In this document: in pieces, positions 21,881 through 33,061 of the stretch
Position numbering within the stretch: position 1 is the stretch's first letter
Layout: every line of letters starts with the position of its first letter
DNA from: Prunella strophiata
Taxonomy: Eukaryota; Chordata; Aves; Passeriformes; Prunellidae
Reading direction: 5' to 3'
Assembly (NCBI GenBank): GCA_036583965.1
Contig: JAZBQD010000087.1
Location: forward strand, 1 to 64,000
Length of the DNA: 64,000 nucleotides
Translations under genes and position numbers: made by a program
Notes under the pieces: model-generated
The model's input: only the letters and a program-made list of their open reading frames with translations
Database searches by the model: none
What the model was told of the DNA's origin: nothing

Positions 21881-22230
21881 AAAACCCCTTTCTGTTTATA
21901 CAAATTGAAGAAAAAGGCGTTCGCCTATTTCTGATAAAGCCCACCACCCCGAGAGTCCCCAGTCCTTGAGCAGTCTGCTGAACCAGTCTTCAGATTCCTG
22001 TTCGACTTGTCCGATCAGGTTTTTCATTTCTCGGAGGGCCACGTGGACGCTGGGTGCTTTCGATGTTAGGTTTAAGCAGCAAAGTCCTTCAAATTCCTGG
22101 CACTTGTGCTGGAGCATCTGTGCCAGGGCCACCCAGATGTTTTGGCCTGACTGAGGGCCAATTCATGCAGCGGTCAGACTGCTCAGTGCTAACAAGACGA
22201 CAACTCGGATAGGGCTCATCATGAGGTTAG
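21881..22230 (-). pseudogene. Provirus C env, collapsed remnant
   Basis: What remains is an N-terminal signal peptide (MSPIRVVVLLALSSLTAA, about 22220-22164). After about 40 bases there is a piece of the transmembrane subunit carrying a CX6CC motif (CQEFEGLCC, near 22105-22075), followed by the membrane-proximal part. Almost the whole surface subunit, the cleavage site, the fusion peptide and the membrane anchor are missing. The CX6CC motif marks an alpha/gamma-type envelope. A purine tract (AGAAAGGGGTTTT) lies between this and the LTR. It cannot act in cell entry. Confidence 0.75.
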
Positions 22231-22325
22231 GTATGAGGTAGATTTCTTTTCTACAAGGAAAAACAAACAATTTTTTATAAAACACATTAAAAGTCAGGGG
22301 CCTGCTGGAATGTGACCAGATCTTT

Positions 22326-24849
22326 TCAGGAAGATTCTTCCTCTTCTTCCCGGCGGTGTCTTCTCTTTGAAGCAACGGCTGCTTGTTTTTCATCCCCACC
22401 TGTTGGAGCTGGATTTTTGGGGACGAAAGGTTTTACCCACTTCTGGGGTATCCATCGTGGACCTGTGGGGGTGGACACACACGCGTAGCCACGTCCCCAG
22501 GTCACGAGCTCATAAGGACCCTTGGTTTCCCAAGTTTCTGGGTCCTTAATGAGGACTGGTGGACGCTGCGATAACTTAAATCGATTGTTACTGTGGAAGT
22601 GTCTTATTACTGGGGGACTCATGTTTTCAAAAGAACAATTCAGAAAATTGATTGTAAACAGGGCTTTGCAGAGCTTTTGTTGTGGTGTTATCCACGCTGC
22701 TGAGCTGTTCTGCCTAGCCAGGACTTGCTTGAGCATATGGTGGGCATGCTTGTTCACAGCTTGACCTGTGGGGGAGTGGGGAATGCCAGTTTTGTGCTCC
22801 ACTCCCCACTGCTGGACAAACTCTAGGAACTCCTTGGAGGTGTACGCTGGGCCATTGTCAGTCTTAATCTCCCTAGGGATCCCCAGCACTGAAAAGGCTT
22901 GCACTAGGTGTTGTTTGGCATGTGCAGCCCTTTCCCCTGTGTGGGCAGAGGCATAAACCGCACCTGAATATGTGTCTATGCTTACATGTACATATTTTAG
23001 GCGCCCGAAACTGGGAATATGTGTGACGTCTGTCTGCCACACTTCACAGCTCCCGAGGCCTCGAGGATTAACCCCAACACCCAGCGAAGGCATTGCCTGG
23101 AGCTGGCAATTGGGGCAGGTGGCCACAATGGCACGAGCCTGACTCCGTGTTAGCTGGAACTGACGGATTAGACCTGGCACATTTTGATGGTATTGTTGAT
23201 GACTTAGCTTTGCCTGCTGGAAGACATCTGGAAGGCGTGCCATTTCTGCTGGGGCAGTGAGGGAATCTGCTTTACGATTACCTTCTGCGATCTCACCTGG
23301 CATATCGGTGTGTGACCTCACGTGCATCACATAGAACGGATGCTCCCGCTGTGAAACTAAATAGATTAGTTTTGAGAGTAACCTAAAGAGCTGCTCATTC
23401 TTGGTTTCTTTAAGAATTGCATGCTCCACCCTGGACACTACTCCCGCCACATAGGCTGAATCAGTAACCAAGTTAATTGGCTCCGAGAACTTCTCAAAGG
23501 CTCTCACGACTGCAGCCAGTTCAGCGACCTGGGGTGACCCCTCCACAAACTCAACATCAGCTTCCCAATGCTCAGTCTGGGGATTTCTCCAAGTCATCAC
23601 CGACTTGTGGGATGCCCCGGATGCGTCAGTGAACACTGTGAGTGCCTTGAGTGGCCTACGACTCCTTTTCTCAGGAGCAATGAGGTGGAACTCCTCATTA
23701 AACAGCTTGTGTGGTGGGGCGTGGACTGACACCTGTCCACTATAGCTGTCCAGAGATAGCTGGAGACTGCCATTTTCCTGGAGCAGGTTCTCAAATTTCT
23801 CTGTGGTTAACCTCTCAGGAAATTGCTTTCCCTCCCTAGTGAGTGTGACCGGGAGGTGAATACACTGAAAGTCACAACCAGCCAGCTCATGCAATCTTAT
23901 CCTCCCCTTCCAGATCAGCTGAGCCATCAGTTCCTGTGGCTGTGTGATGGTTTTGGATCGCTGATGGGAAAGGAAAACCCACTCTATGATTAAGAGTGGA
24001 TCCTTTTGCTCTTTGGCCCATTGGAATATTAACCCGTGGAAGTGTGGTAGCTTTCCCAAAACAATGAAGTTGAAAGGCAGCTCGGGCAGATAACGGTGAG
24101 CCTGCCTCTCGGCCAAAGCCTTCTGTACTTTTTGGATGGCGGTTTTTGCCTCTGGGGTCAGTTCCCTGGGAGACTGCATCTCTCTCGACCCTTTCAATAA
24201 TTTGAGAAGGGGATCTAGGTCCTCATTAGTGAGGCCTAGCCAAGGCCTGACCCAGTTCAAAGACCCACACAGGGACTGGACATCTGCTAGGGTTTTAGGA
24301 TCACTACTAATTACCAATTTCTGTGGAACAACGGTCCGCGCAGTGATCTCCAAGCCCAGGTACTTCCAAGGTGGCACTCTCTGAAACTTTTCTTCCTGCA
24401 GTTGGAATCCAGCAGAGGTTAAAACTTTAACCACTAGGTCAAGCGTGTCTTGGAGTATTGTGTCATTGGGGGCACACACAAGCACATCATCCATGTAGTG
24501 TAGGATGATTGCTTCCTTTTTCTGGGCGCGCACAGGGGACAGCAATGAAGCCACGTACCCCTGGCAGATGGTAGGACTGCATTTCATGCCCTGAGGCAGT
24601 ACCTTCCAGTGGTAGCGCTTCATTGGGACTTCTCGATCGCCGGTAGGAACCAAGAAGGCAAACCGTGGTGCATCTTCCGGGTGTAGGGGAATATGAAAAA
24701 AACAGTCCTTGATGTCCAGGACAGCCAATTGCCAATTTTGGGGAAGCATCGTTGGGGAGGGCATCCCTGGTTGGAGTGACCCCATGTCCTGAATAACCTT
24801 GTTAATTTCCCGTAAATCCTGGAGGAGCCACCACTTATCCTTCCCTGGC
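22326..24849 (-). CDS. Provirus C pol: RT, RNase H, integrase (integrase active site altered)
   Basis: An open frame of 819 codons from 24785 to 22326. Order: RT palm with HYMDDVLV, connection, RNase H (VFTDASG, the Glu in [21 protein letters not shown]), then integrase zinc region (HQQYH, CPNCQ) and core (WQTDVTHI and [10 protein letters not shown]). At the third catalytic position, 36 residues after the second Asp, the sequence is [10 protein letters not shown]. Lys stands where Glu is required, so strand transfer should fail. The first about 30 codons of RT are in another frame (see pro), the switch being at a seven-A run near 24857-24851. The C-terminal domain ends in a basic and Glu-rich tail. 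Confidence 0.88.
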
Positions 24850-25878
24850 TTTTTTTATTACAAAGACCGGGGAATTCCAATGGCTGTCTGTCTCTTCAAT
24901 GTGACCTTTAGCCAATTGCTCCTCCACAAGCTCTTGGAGTGCCTTCATTTTCTCTTTACTGAGGGGCCATTGCTTTATCCAGACTGGGGTGTCATCCAGC
25001 CATGTTAACTTGTGGGCAGGGCGCTCCACAGTGGCTGCCTCTAAAAAATCCTGGGGTGTCTTAGGGATAACCAATTTGACCCCCCACTGGGACATGGTGT
25101 CTCTCCCCCATAAGGGAGTTTTATAATCAGTGACAAATGGATGAATACTGGCCAATCTTCCATCTGGCCCCTCAATTTGCACGACGCATTTTGAAATTTT
25201 AGCCAATGAGACTCCTCCTACCCCTTGGATTTTGCCAGCCATGGGTTGCAACTCCCAATGTGACGGCCACAACCTTTCAGGTATGATTGTCACATCTGCC
25301 CCCGTGTCAAGCAACCCTTCCACATGGAGATGATCTGCTCCATGTGTTAGGTTGCACCCCATAATGGGTTTGTCCTCACCAACCACTTCTGCCCAGTAGA
25401 CACCTGGTGTTTTGTCATCTACTGAGATTTCTGAAGGAACAGGAATGGCCTGGGCAATGATTTGCCCCTTGGCCAAACAGAAGGGTGGTTGTGGACAGCG
25501 CGCCAGGAGAATGAGGTTAGGAATGTCCCCCTTGATGGTCATAGGAGCCACCTCAATCTCCACAGGTGTGTGTGCGGTGTCCCCAATAACAAAGTACTCA
25601 CTGTCCAGTCCCGTGCGATCTACTGTCAAGTCCTGTGAGTCCTCCGGCAGGTCCACTCCAATGACTGTCCACTGGGTAGACCTGAAAACAAAAGCTTTGG
25701 TGGTCACAAGATTGAAACGCTTGTGAGGCCGCCAAATTTTATCCTGTAAGCATTTCTTTTGTTTTTCTGCAACCCGCCTCCCTTCCTCTCCCTTATCTGT
25801 TTTGAGGGAGGTTTTCCCCTTGGGGAAGCCCGCAGCATTTATGTCATGGCACGGTGTGGGCTTGCGCTCATGTCCTCG
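24835..25878 (-). CDS. Provirus C pro: dUTPase-like segment, protease and RT start
   Basis: The frame is open from the slippery site at 25878 to 24835. It begins with a basic linker. Next comes a region resembling a retroviral dUTPase core (VIGVDLPED, then [14 protein letters not shown]), which would lower dUTP during DNA synthesis if active. The aspartic protease follows ([14 protein letters not shown]), then the first RT residues ([10 protein letters not shown]). The dUTPase motifs are incomplete, so activity is doubtful. The frame ends at a seven-A run where RT continues in a frame that a -1 shift would not reach. This looks like an indel and not a programmed signal. Confidence 0.8.
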   Translation of the reverse strand, partial: RGHERKPTPCHDINAAGFPKGKTSLKTDKGEEGRRVAEKQKKCLQDKIWRPHKRFNLVTTKAFVFRSTQWTVIGVDLPEDSQDLTVDRTGLDSEYFVIGDTAHTPVEIEVAPMTIKGDIPNLILLARCPQPPFCLAKGQIIAQAIPVPSEISVDDKTPGVYWAEVVGEDKPIMGCNLTHGADHLHVEGLLDTGADVTIIPERLWPSHWELQPMAGKIQGVGGVSLAKISKCVVQIEGPDGRLASIHPFVTDYKTPLWGRDTMSQWGVKLVIPKTPQDFLEAATVERPAHKLTWLDDTPVWIKQWPLSKEKMKALQELVEEQLAKGHIEETDSHWNSPVFVIKKAREG

Positions 25879-28055
25879 TTTTTTTGTTCGATGGTTTTCT
25901 TCTTTTGTTGCTGGCTTTCGGGGCAGTCTCGGGCAAAGTGTCCTGGCTTCCTACACAGGAAGCAGATGACATGTTGAAGCTGCTCCGGTGACATCTGTTG
26001 CCTCCTTACTCCGGCAGATACAGCTGCTACTGTCCCTGAGTTTGTCGGCCTTGGCCAAGCCTCCTGTGCAGCAAACAGTTCCACCTTCCTAGCACACGCC
26101 TCGATCATCTGTGCCAGTGTAGGTGGAGTGTCGAGAGGCAGTCCTAGGAGCACCCTTCCGCAGACCTCATTGGCATTTCTCTGTGCCATCTCTTTAACTA
26201 TTTCCATCTGCGTCCTGGGGTCCTGTACTTGTCTCTCCACTTGTGCACGGAGCCGGTCAACAAACTGCAAGAAACTCTCTGAGGCAGACTGTTTAATGTT
26301 AAGGTAACTACCCCTAGCATCAACAGTCGGCAATTGGTTAAAAGCTTTGTCCACAGCTTTTGAGATCTTATCTAGGACAATTTTAGGTAACACCCGAGCC
26401 TGGTCCTCAGGCTTAGCCCACTCCACCTCGCCGCATAGATGTTCATAGGTAATATCATGGTCTTCTAAATCTTTGGCACCCTGAGAGCTTTGTTTAAGTT
26501 CCTCCAGGAGACTCCTCAGGGATCTCTTCCAGTAGCGTTCCCATAGATGAAACTCTGACTGGGTAAGCAGACACCGGTAAAGATCCACGAGGTCAGTGGG
26601 AACAAATTCAAGTGATGGTAATGTGGCTCTCATCATACTTCTAAAAATTTCACTGGTTCTGCCAAATTCCAGCTGGGTTTTACATATTTCACGCTTTGTT
26701 TGATAGGAGAAGGGTTGGTAATTTCTAGGGCCAGATCTATTACCAGTATATTGTACAGGAGCTACTGATGGAATTGCTTCCTTCCCCCTGTTTTGATCCC
26801 CAGGGTTTTCCTTTTTGGCCCCACCCCCGTGGGACCCAGCAGAACAAGCAGTATCTTCATGGGGACTAGCAGGGGCACCACCTCCTCCCACACCCCCACT
26901 GTCATGGGGGCCAGGAAAGGGACCACCCCCCACCCCAGGCCCACCTTCATAGGAACCAGGGAAGGGACCACCACCTACCCCAGCCCTATCTCCTTGGGGA
27001 CTGGACAAGGGACCATCCCATACCCCAGTCCCACCCCTATGGGAACCAGGCAGGGGACCACCCCCTACCCCAGTCCTACCCCCAGGTAACTAGGAGGGGG
27101 AACACCCCCTCCCCTGGCCCCACCCCCGTGGGGGGTGGGAAGGGGACCACCCACTACCCCACCCCCATGGGAACCAGGATGGGCCTCACCCCCCCACCCC
27201 TCAGCCCCACCCTCTTGTGACTCGGGCAGAGGGGCGTAGCAACCATGGGAACCAGGTGGGGGGGCGGAGCCACCATGGGAACCAGGGGCGGGGCTGCAGG
27301 ATGACATCATAGAGGGCAGAGACATGGAGGGAGGAGGAGTGGCATTCAAGGGATGGAAGGGGTTGTGGGACCGGAAAGGGTTGGGGGTGGGGACAGGTGG
27401 GCAAAAGGGATTGTGGGAAGGAGAAGGGTAGGCTGGAGGGTCAGCCATCTTGGCCCCCGACCATGCGGTCGGCGCCATTTTGGAAGCTAGCCATGCGGTC
27501 ACTGCCATGTTGAGGAAAGGGAGGTTCAGCATGAGAGATCAGGGAAACAGCAGCTGGGTTAAAGGGGTTCAGGGAAGGTGCTCTGTCAGCCTGCGCACAA
27601 CTGCCAGAGCCGGGGTACTGAGTTGGAAGCGGGAGGCCAGGGCGACAGTGGCTATGCCAGGAACCGTGCGTAATACGGTTTGCCTCGCACATCCCTCCCA
27701 GTTTAGGGGCAGAAGGATTAGGAGGAAGGGTAAGGGAAGTTGCAGGAAGGGAGGCTTGCTGTGGCTGTCCTTTCATTTCCCTCTGAAGCACTTCTTTCTG
27801 GATTAATATGAACACCGGGAAAAATTGAGACACTGTACTGTCTCCCTGCTCTGCTTTTGATGTTAACAATGCTCCAATTTTGTCCCAGGCAGAGACAGAA
27901 TAAACGTTCTGCTGGGTAAACTGAGGGAAGTGAAAAGATATCCAGCGAACAAACCGTTTCAACACTGCTTTGGAAACTTTACAGTTTCCACTACTTAGGG
28001 TATCTAAAACTAAAAGGTAAATGCCTTTCTGTGTTACAGACAACTTCGCCCCCAT
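25839..28055 (-). pseudogene. Provirus C gag, with two frame changes in a repeat-rich linker
   Basis: It starts at ATG 28055 with MGAKLS, a myristoylation signal, and a betaretroviral matrix fold region (about residues 1-100). The matrix frame runs to 27441. A proline-rich segment with a PPAY late-domain motif follows in another frame (27532-27065). From 27008 the first frame resumes with Gly/Pro repeats, then capsid with the major homology region (SASESFLQFVDRLRAQVE) and a single zinc knuckle ([14 protein letters not shown]). Gag forms the particle shell and binds genomic RNA. The frame changes fall in the minisatellite-like linker (about 26850-27200), so length changes there may be the cause. 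Confidence 0.85.
25878..25884 (-). promoter_or_regulatory. Gag-pro -1 ribosomal frameshift site
   Basis: The minus strand reads A AAA AAC, positioned so the gag codons are CAA AAA AAC. A -1 slip here leads into exactly the frame of pro, which is open from this point. Gag itself stops 39 bases later, at 25839. The same heptamer is the gag-pro shift site in betaretroviruses. Confidence 0.85.
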
Positions 28056-28851
28056 ACTTGTAATCTGAACACGTTAATCTGCCTTCCTTGCAAGCACAAA
28101 CAGAAAACCGAAAGCACTCAGTCCACAGCCAAATCAGGAAAAGCGCCCGGGCAGTCTCCTCCCCTCTCCCGGAGTGGGAAGCGAAACCACGTGTTTGCAA
28201 ACCCGCGCGGGTTTCAAACGGCCGCCGGCAGCTGCCGTGCTCGCTGCAGCCTCGTGGCCGCTGCGCCGGGCTCGGAGCCGCCTGTGCCGGGTCCGCCCGC
28301 GACAAAAACACAAACCATGGCTTCCCCGACACCCGCCCGCGCTCCCGCCGTGCTATGGAAACCGCCCGCCGCTGCTGGAGCCGCCCGCGCTGCGCGCCGC
28401 CGCTGCCCACAGCCCCGGAGCCGCTCCTCCGCTGCTGCCGAACCGGGGCCGCCCTGCCGGCACCCGGACCGTGCAAAATGGAGCCGCACCGACCGCAAAA
28501 ACCGCGCTGAACACACAAACACCCCCCTCCACGGGGCCGAACCTTTCCCCGCCCTAGGAAGAAACCCCCACCACCCGGGGGTCACTCCGGGGTCCCTGCT
28601 CCCACTCGCAGAGTACTCACCCCTCCTGGGGCTTGGGTTTGGTTGGAAAGATTCAAGGAAGTCTTTTGTCCGAGATTGATTTGCTCCGGGGCTGGAATTG
28701 CCGATCTCACCCTCGTGAACTTTAGCCGACCAAAAAGCGACGAAGATCCCGAGGTAACTGACAGTCCAAAAGCTTACTAAATCCACGTGTGTGGATTCCC
28801 AGCTGTTGCGTGGCTTCGCTTCGTGGGAAACGAAACCACGTGGGCGCCAGC
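28056..28851 (-). promoter_or_regulatory. Provirus C leader and primer binding site
   Basis: About 800 bases between the 5' LTR and gag. The site next to the LTR (28849-28832) reads TGGCGCCCACGTGGTTTC. This matches the tRNA-Lys1,2 complement for nine bases and then again after a one-base gap. The centre (about 28140-28620) is strikingly rich in G, C and CpG, unlike the rest of the window. It presumably holds the packaging signal and splice donor, but I cannot place them. Confidence 0.6.
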
Positions 28852-29228
28852 TGTGAGTTTGACTTGAGAGGCTAGGTCCAGTCCAATCCGGCTAGCTTTG
28901 GACCTTTGCCCTGGTCAATCTCACATGGGACAAAAGTAAGAGACGAAAGGCGCTCTTTTCCTCTCGGGAACGTAGTCCTGCTTTATTTCCTTGGTAGGAG
29001 CCACCAGATATCCCAGTGCTTCCCAGGAGGGGAAAAGAGGACCAGCTCACCTGTCCAGGTGGTTTTAAGGTCAGGGGAAGGGGGGCGGAGGAAGGGGACC
29101 GCAGCCAATGGGATACAAGGGGGGAGGGGGCAAGGGGAGGGGTGAACCTGGGATTAGCCACCACCCACCAGGGCCTGGGGGGGGAAAGGGGAAGAATGGG
29201 ACACACCATGTGATAGTGCAATACAACA
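28852..29228 (-). repeat. 5' LTR of provirus C
   Basis: 377 bp, four differences from 21504-21880, followed by the target duplication aaagcc at 29229-29234. Confidence 0.93.
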
Positions 29229-29234
29229 AAAGCC

Positions 29235-30957
29235 CATTTCCAGAGCTGTGCTAACCAAAATGATGCTTTTCTAGCTTTGTTACTGGGCTTGAATCCAATG
29301 TTTATATTGCATTACCAATATCTTCTATATATTGTTTCTTTCACAGTGATTCAGATAGCATACGTTTTTATTTTATAGCTCTCCTGATTGTCTTTAACTT
29401 ATGACCTTTATTGAAAATTAACCCATTTGCTTGCAGACTGTCATGCAAAATGGTTAAATCACAGGGGCTTGGCATCTGTGAAATGCTTTGCAATCCACTG
29501 CAGTGGTATCAGGAAAGCAGTGATGGAAAACAATAAACTGCCTGAGATTAGAAGTTTATTCTGCAGGACCCCAACTTTCCTTAGGAAGGCCAAGCACATT
29601 TCAAGCCCTCCCCAAAATAAAAACAAAGGCCTGTCAGGAATGGACATTTTAATGTTTCTCTAATGCATTTCATTATTGACTTTTCAGTCTTTAAAATGCA
29701 TTTCTGTCCTTTTCTTCATACCTTTACTGCTCATGCAAGCTACAGTCCTCCTTAATGTATCCTAGGTGCTTGCACAAAGTGTTTCAGAAGCCAAAAGGGG
29801 ACTGGGTGAATTCCAGAACTCAGCAAAGTTTGGCAGCAGGAACCTGACAGCAGCGTTGGGACATTGCACATTACAAAACAGAGACAAAAATCCATTTTGC
29901 TTTTATTTCAACAGTCCACTAAAACCTAGCCACTCATGTTCTTACGATGTCTGCATTATTTCCTAACAACTTAAAGAATGCTCTCAGTTTAAGAAATGTG
30001 TATTCAGCATGCATCTTGTGTTCAGAGCAGAGCAGAGTGAGCTCTGCACCGGTGCCCCTGACAAGGGGAAGGGTGTAGTATGCTTGCCAGGAGGATGGGA
30101 CAGGTCTGAGGCTGCTTGTCTATGCATGCTGTTGCTGCATATATACCCATAACAAAAGTCTCTTCACACGCAGACTTGGAGCTAAGCAAGCCCTACCTGA
30201 AAGCGCCCTTTAGGAGACTAGGCATTTTCCCAGGAGTTTAGGTGGAAGCCTAGACTGGATTGAGTAATCTGTGGAGGGCAACCACAGGTAAAGCCAATCT
30301 TCTGCCTGCTGTCCCCCACCCCACTGGTAATGCGCTGGAAGTATGCAGTGGCAAGTACATGTGCACTTGCTTTCATTGGGGGCCTTTGCTGGATATCTTT
30401 GCTTCTCTGGGTGTGGCAGAATGGAAATCCCATGGCAGCTTCCCTGAAATGGCCGCAGTCTTCAGAGTGGCAAAGGGCTGAGACACAAAAAAAGAGCAAT
30501 GAAGTCAGTGGAACAGGCTTATTTACCTGGCTACTGAGCTCTGGTGCTTATGCTCTCCTGCTAGCTATTGACAACTCATACAAGTTTTAACAGCCTTGGC
30601 ACCAGTCAGAAAGACAACAACATCTTTACGTTCAGGGCAATACAATTTCATCAAGGTTAATCTGGGATGGGGAGAGGGAGGAGCAGCAGGGTGTGGAGGG
30701 AGGGAGTGATTTGATTCCATGCCCTTGATAAGAGAGATACAAAATTTGCATGCTATGAAAGGAAGAGGAAAAAAATTGAAAATTGAACCAGAACACTGCT
30801 CACACCATTGTTCAGGCAACTCCATCTAGTATGAGATACCATGGAAGATTACTATATGTAATCATGATTCCTATACTGGAGTATTCCCCCATTGCAGTGC
30901 ATAAATACCTGATTGGTGTGAGTAAAAATCAGAGACAGATTCTTCTTAGTGGTGCTC
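29235..30957. other. No recognisable gene or repeat
   Basis: Unique-looking AT-rich sequence. The open frames are short and show no family resemblance. Together with 20831-21503 it may be part of the host DNA into which provirus C inserted. Confidence 0.5.
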
Positions 30958-31150
30958 ACTGACAGGATGAGAAGGAACAAACTGAAGTATGGGATATGCA
31001 ACTTAGACTTAAGGAAACACTTTTTTACTGTGAGGGTGGCCAAGCACTAAAACAGGGTTCCCAGAGAGGTTGTGGAGTATCCATCCTCAAAGATATTGAA
31101 AAAAAACCCAAACCTGGATATGGTCCTGAACAATCTGCTCTAGCCCACCC
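30958..31150 (+). mobile_element. CR1 LINE 3' fragment
   Basis: Reads in sense as the CR1 RT C-terminal/3' region: ggaaacacttttttactgtg, gagggtggccaagcac, agagaggttgtggagt, tggtcctgaacaatctgctc. About 190 bp, opposite in direction to the CR1 at 17-20 kb. Confidence 0.85.
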
Positions 31151-31439
31151 TGCCAACCTCAACTATCCTGCAATTCTCCAACTGTAAACAAATTCAAATG
31201 CTGCAGTACAAATTGGGTGGGTTATGTTCCATTTTGCTTCACACTATGCACTGTCCTGCTTCCTGTGAAGTCGAAAATTATGTATCTTTTCACAGGCATG
31301 CCAGATTTTTGCTTATCAATATTAATTTTGTATTGTTTAGATAGCTGTCTGATTTTATTGTTACCTAATTTGGGGAAAGCTTACATGCTGATTTATTCTG
31401 TTACTTTGGTCCTGATGCCTTTTCCTGGTATTAAAAAAT

Positions 31440-31904
31440 TGAGAGCCAGACACGGTTAAGGGATAAGGGGTTTTTAGGTCAGTATTTTAATAAGGATACT
31501 TAATGGTGCACCACTTTTCCAAGGTGGAATGTGTCGCAATGCACCCACTCGACAGATCGCGTATACAATTTATAGACCTTACAAATTAGCATATCTAATA
31601 AGGATGACCCAATGAGAGGCCTGGATGAATGGTGTGATATTCTGCCATTTGAGGAATTCCCCCCTGGATGGGCCAAATCTCTAGTTTACAGGATATGTTC
31701 TAGAGAGGACCTTGGTTTCCCAAGATAGTGTAGGGTTTTCTGGCCTCCTACAACGAGGCCTTTAGGATGTTTGGTCTCCTGGCCTAACAAAATACTAGGG
31801 CTATGCTAAGTTATCAGACTTAAGGAATTGCAAGGATGCATGCTAAGAATACTGAGGATACATAAAAGGTATATAAATGAAAAGGCAAAAAAATCATCTT
31901 GGCA
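31440..31904 (-). repeat. 3' LTR of element K
   Basis: 465 bp with TG/CA ends. On the minus strand it starts TGCCAAGATG after a purine tract (CCAAAAGGGGGTAAATGA). It has a CTATAAATTG box near 31575-31566 and ends CTGGCTCTCA at 31440. Confidence 0.75.
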
Positions 31905-31962
31905 TCATTTACCCCCTTTTGGAGACTAACAAGACTCTACTTTGTCTAGTCTCTACTCTACA

Positions 31963-32886
31963 TTACCCGCAGTACCGGTTTATACAACCGGCTGACCCAC
32001 AGACTATTACACAGATGATAACTATAATTACAGCTATTATAAATGCTTCTTTTATCCAGACCCAGTTTGGTAACCATGAGGTGAGAGTGTGGAAGATATG
32101 GTCAAATTTCAAGGTGTCATTTCTGGAAGCCACTTCATGTAAAATTTGAGTCCCCTTCCAAATTTCATCCACATTCTTCTTAGCTCTCCCACTTTGGTCC
32201 ACATAAGAACAACAAGTGGTATTGACAATAGCACATACACCTCCCTGTGTGGCAAGTATGAAATTGAGAGCTATGCTGTTCTGCATAACTGCATGGGACA
32301 GACTGCCAACTTACTCCTGTAAGGCTGAAATTGCATCTGCAGTATGCTGCTCAATACGTTCAACGACGGCTGAGATGTTTACAATTGCTCTCTCCAGTCC
32401 AATCACTCTGTAAGAGGAAAGGAAAGCTCTGACTATACTATGGAAAAGTGTGGGATGCACAGTGAGGGGATTAAGAGATCTTTTCTTCCTCCCATTTGGT
32501 TTTTCAAGATGATCAAATATTGTTATATTTGGGACCACAGCCCCAAGGGCACAAGCCTGATTTTTATTCACAGGCAGGACTTTCCAGGCCTTATCATCAC
32601 ATATAGTTCCCACATTCTATCAGGCTGCTCAGGGATATAGGGGCCAGAAGGGTACTATTAATTTGCTCTGCCTTTTGGTATGGTTCTCTTCCATTAAAAT
32701 GCCAATCAATGGCCAGTGACCACCCCCATCTAGAGGTGGTAACTGGGTACAGACCTGACAATTGTTCTTATTAAGAACTTTGGACACCTTTTGGACTACA
32801 GTCCTATGCAAATCATGGGGGGAACCCTGAATCATGGTTACCAGTTGGGCAGACAACAGACATGTAAAAAACAGTTTAAACCACAT
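31963..32886 (-). pseudogene. Element K env, gamma-type, shortened and interrupted
   Basis: One frame runs from ATG 32886 to 31963 with stops near 32629 and 32311. It opens with a signal peptide (MWFKLFFTCLLSAQLV) and a CxxC motif (CQVC) of a gammaretroviral surface subunit. Only about 115-130 residues precede the cleavage site (GRKKRS, near 32480), so most of the surface subunit is deleted. The transmembrane subunit has CX6CC (CAIVNTTCC) and a membrane anchor (AFIIAVIIVIICVIVC), and ends next to the polypurine tract. It is not functional in entry. Confidence 0.8.
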
Positions 32887-32904
32887 CCTCCTGATTTGTA
32901 TCAA

Positions 32905-33061
32905 TCTCCATTTTCTTAATGGTTTTGGGAACAGAAGCTTTCTTCACTATGCAGTAGTGGATCCATGGTCCCTTGCCAGCAACTTTGACCACAGTGAGGG
33001 TGGTCAGCAATGGTCAGCAAAACTTGGAACGGTCCCTTCCACTTGGCTTACAAGGGGTCAC
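32905..33061 (-). pseudogene. Element K integrase C-terminal end
   Basis: The minus strand reads the end of a class I integrase, including KWKGPFQVLLT, just upstream of the env start, as expected. It is cut at 33061 by the LTR of element L. The rest of K pol and gag is absent from the window. Confidence 0.7.

Larger units (their letters stand above)
21504..29228 (-). mobile_element. Betaretrovirus-like provirus C, complete, 7.7 kb
   Basis: Two 377-bp LTRs enclose leader, gag, pro, pol and an env remnant on the minus strand. The element is flanked by a perfect 6-bp duplication aaagcc (21498-21503 and 29229-29234), the length usual for betaretroviruses. The LTRs differ at four positions by eye (about 1.1%), so the insertion is fairly young. 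Assignment rests on the gag-pro -1 slippery site, the dUTPase-like segment before protease and the pol type. A solo LTR of the family sits at 12263-12639, so the family spread more than once in this region. Confidence 0.92.

Noticed and set aside
24851..24857. A-run in C RT as a second programmed frameshift (pro-pol)
   Set aside because: The frame change needed is not a -1 shift and it falls inside RT, after the domain start. An indel is simpler.
28088..28786. Long open frames on both strands in the C leader
   Set aside because: The region is GC-rich and so has few stops by chance. The frames are Ala/Pro/Arg-rich without motifs and lie in an untranslated leader.
29235..30957. Possible host gene between provirus C and the CR1 tail
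   Set aside because: Frames are short and overlapping on both strands, with no exon-like pattern or recognisable protein.
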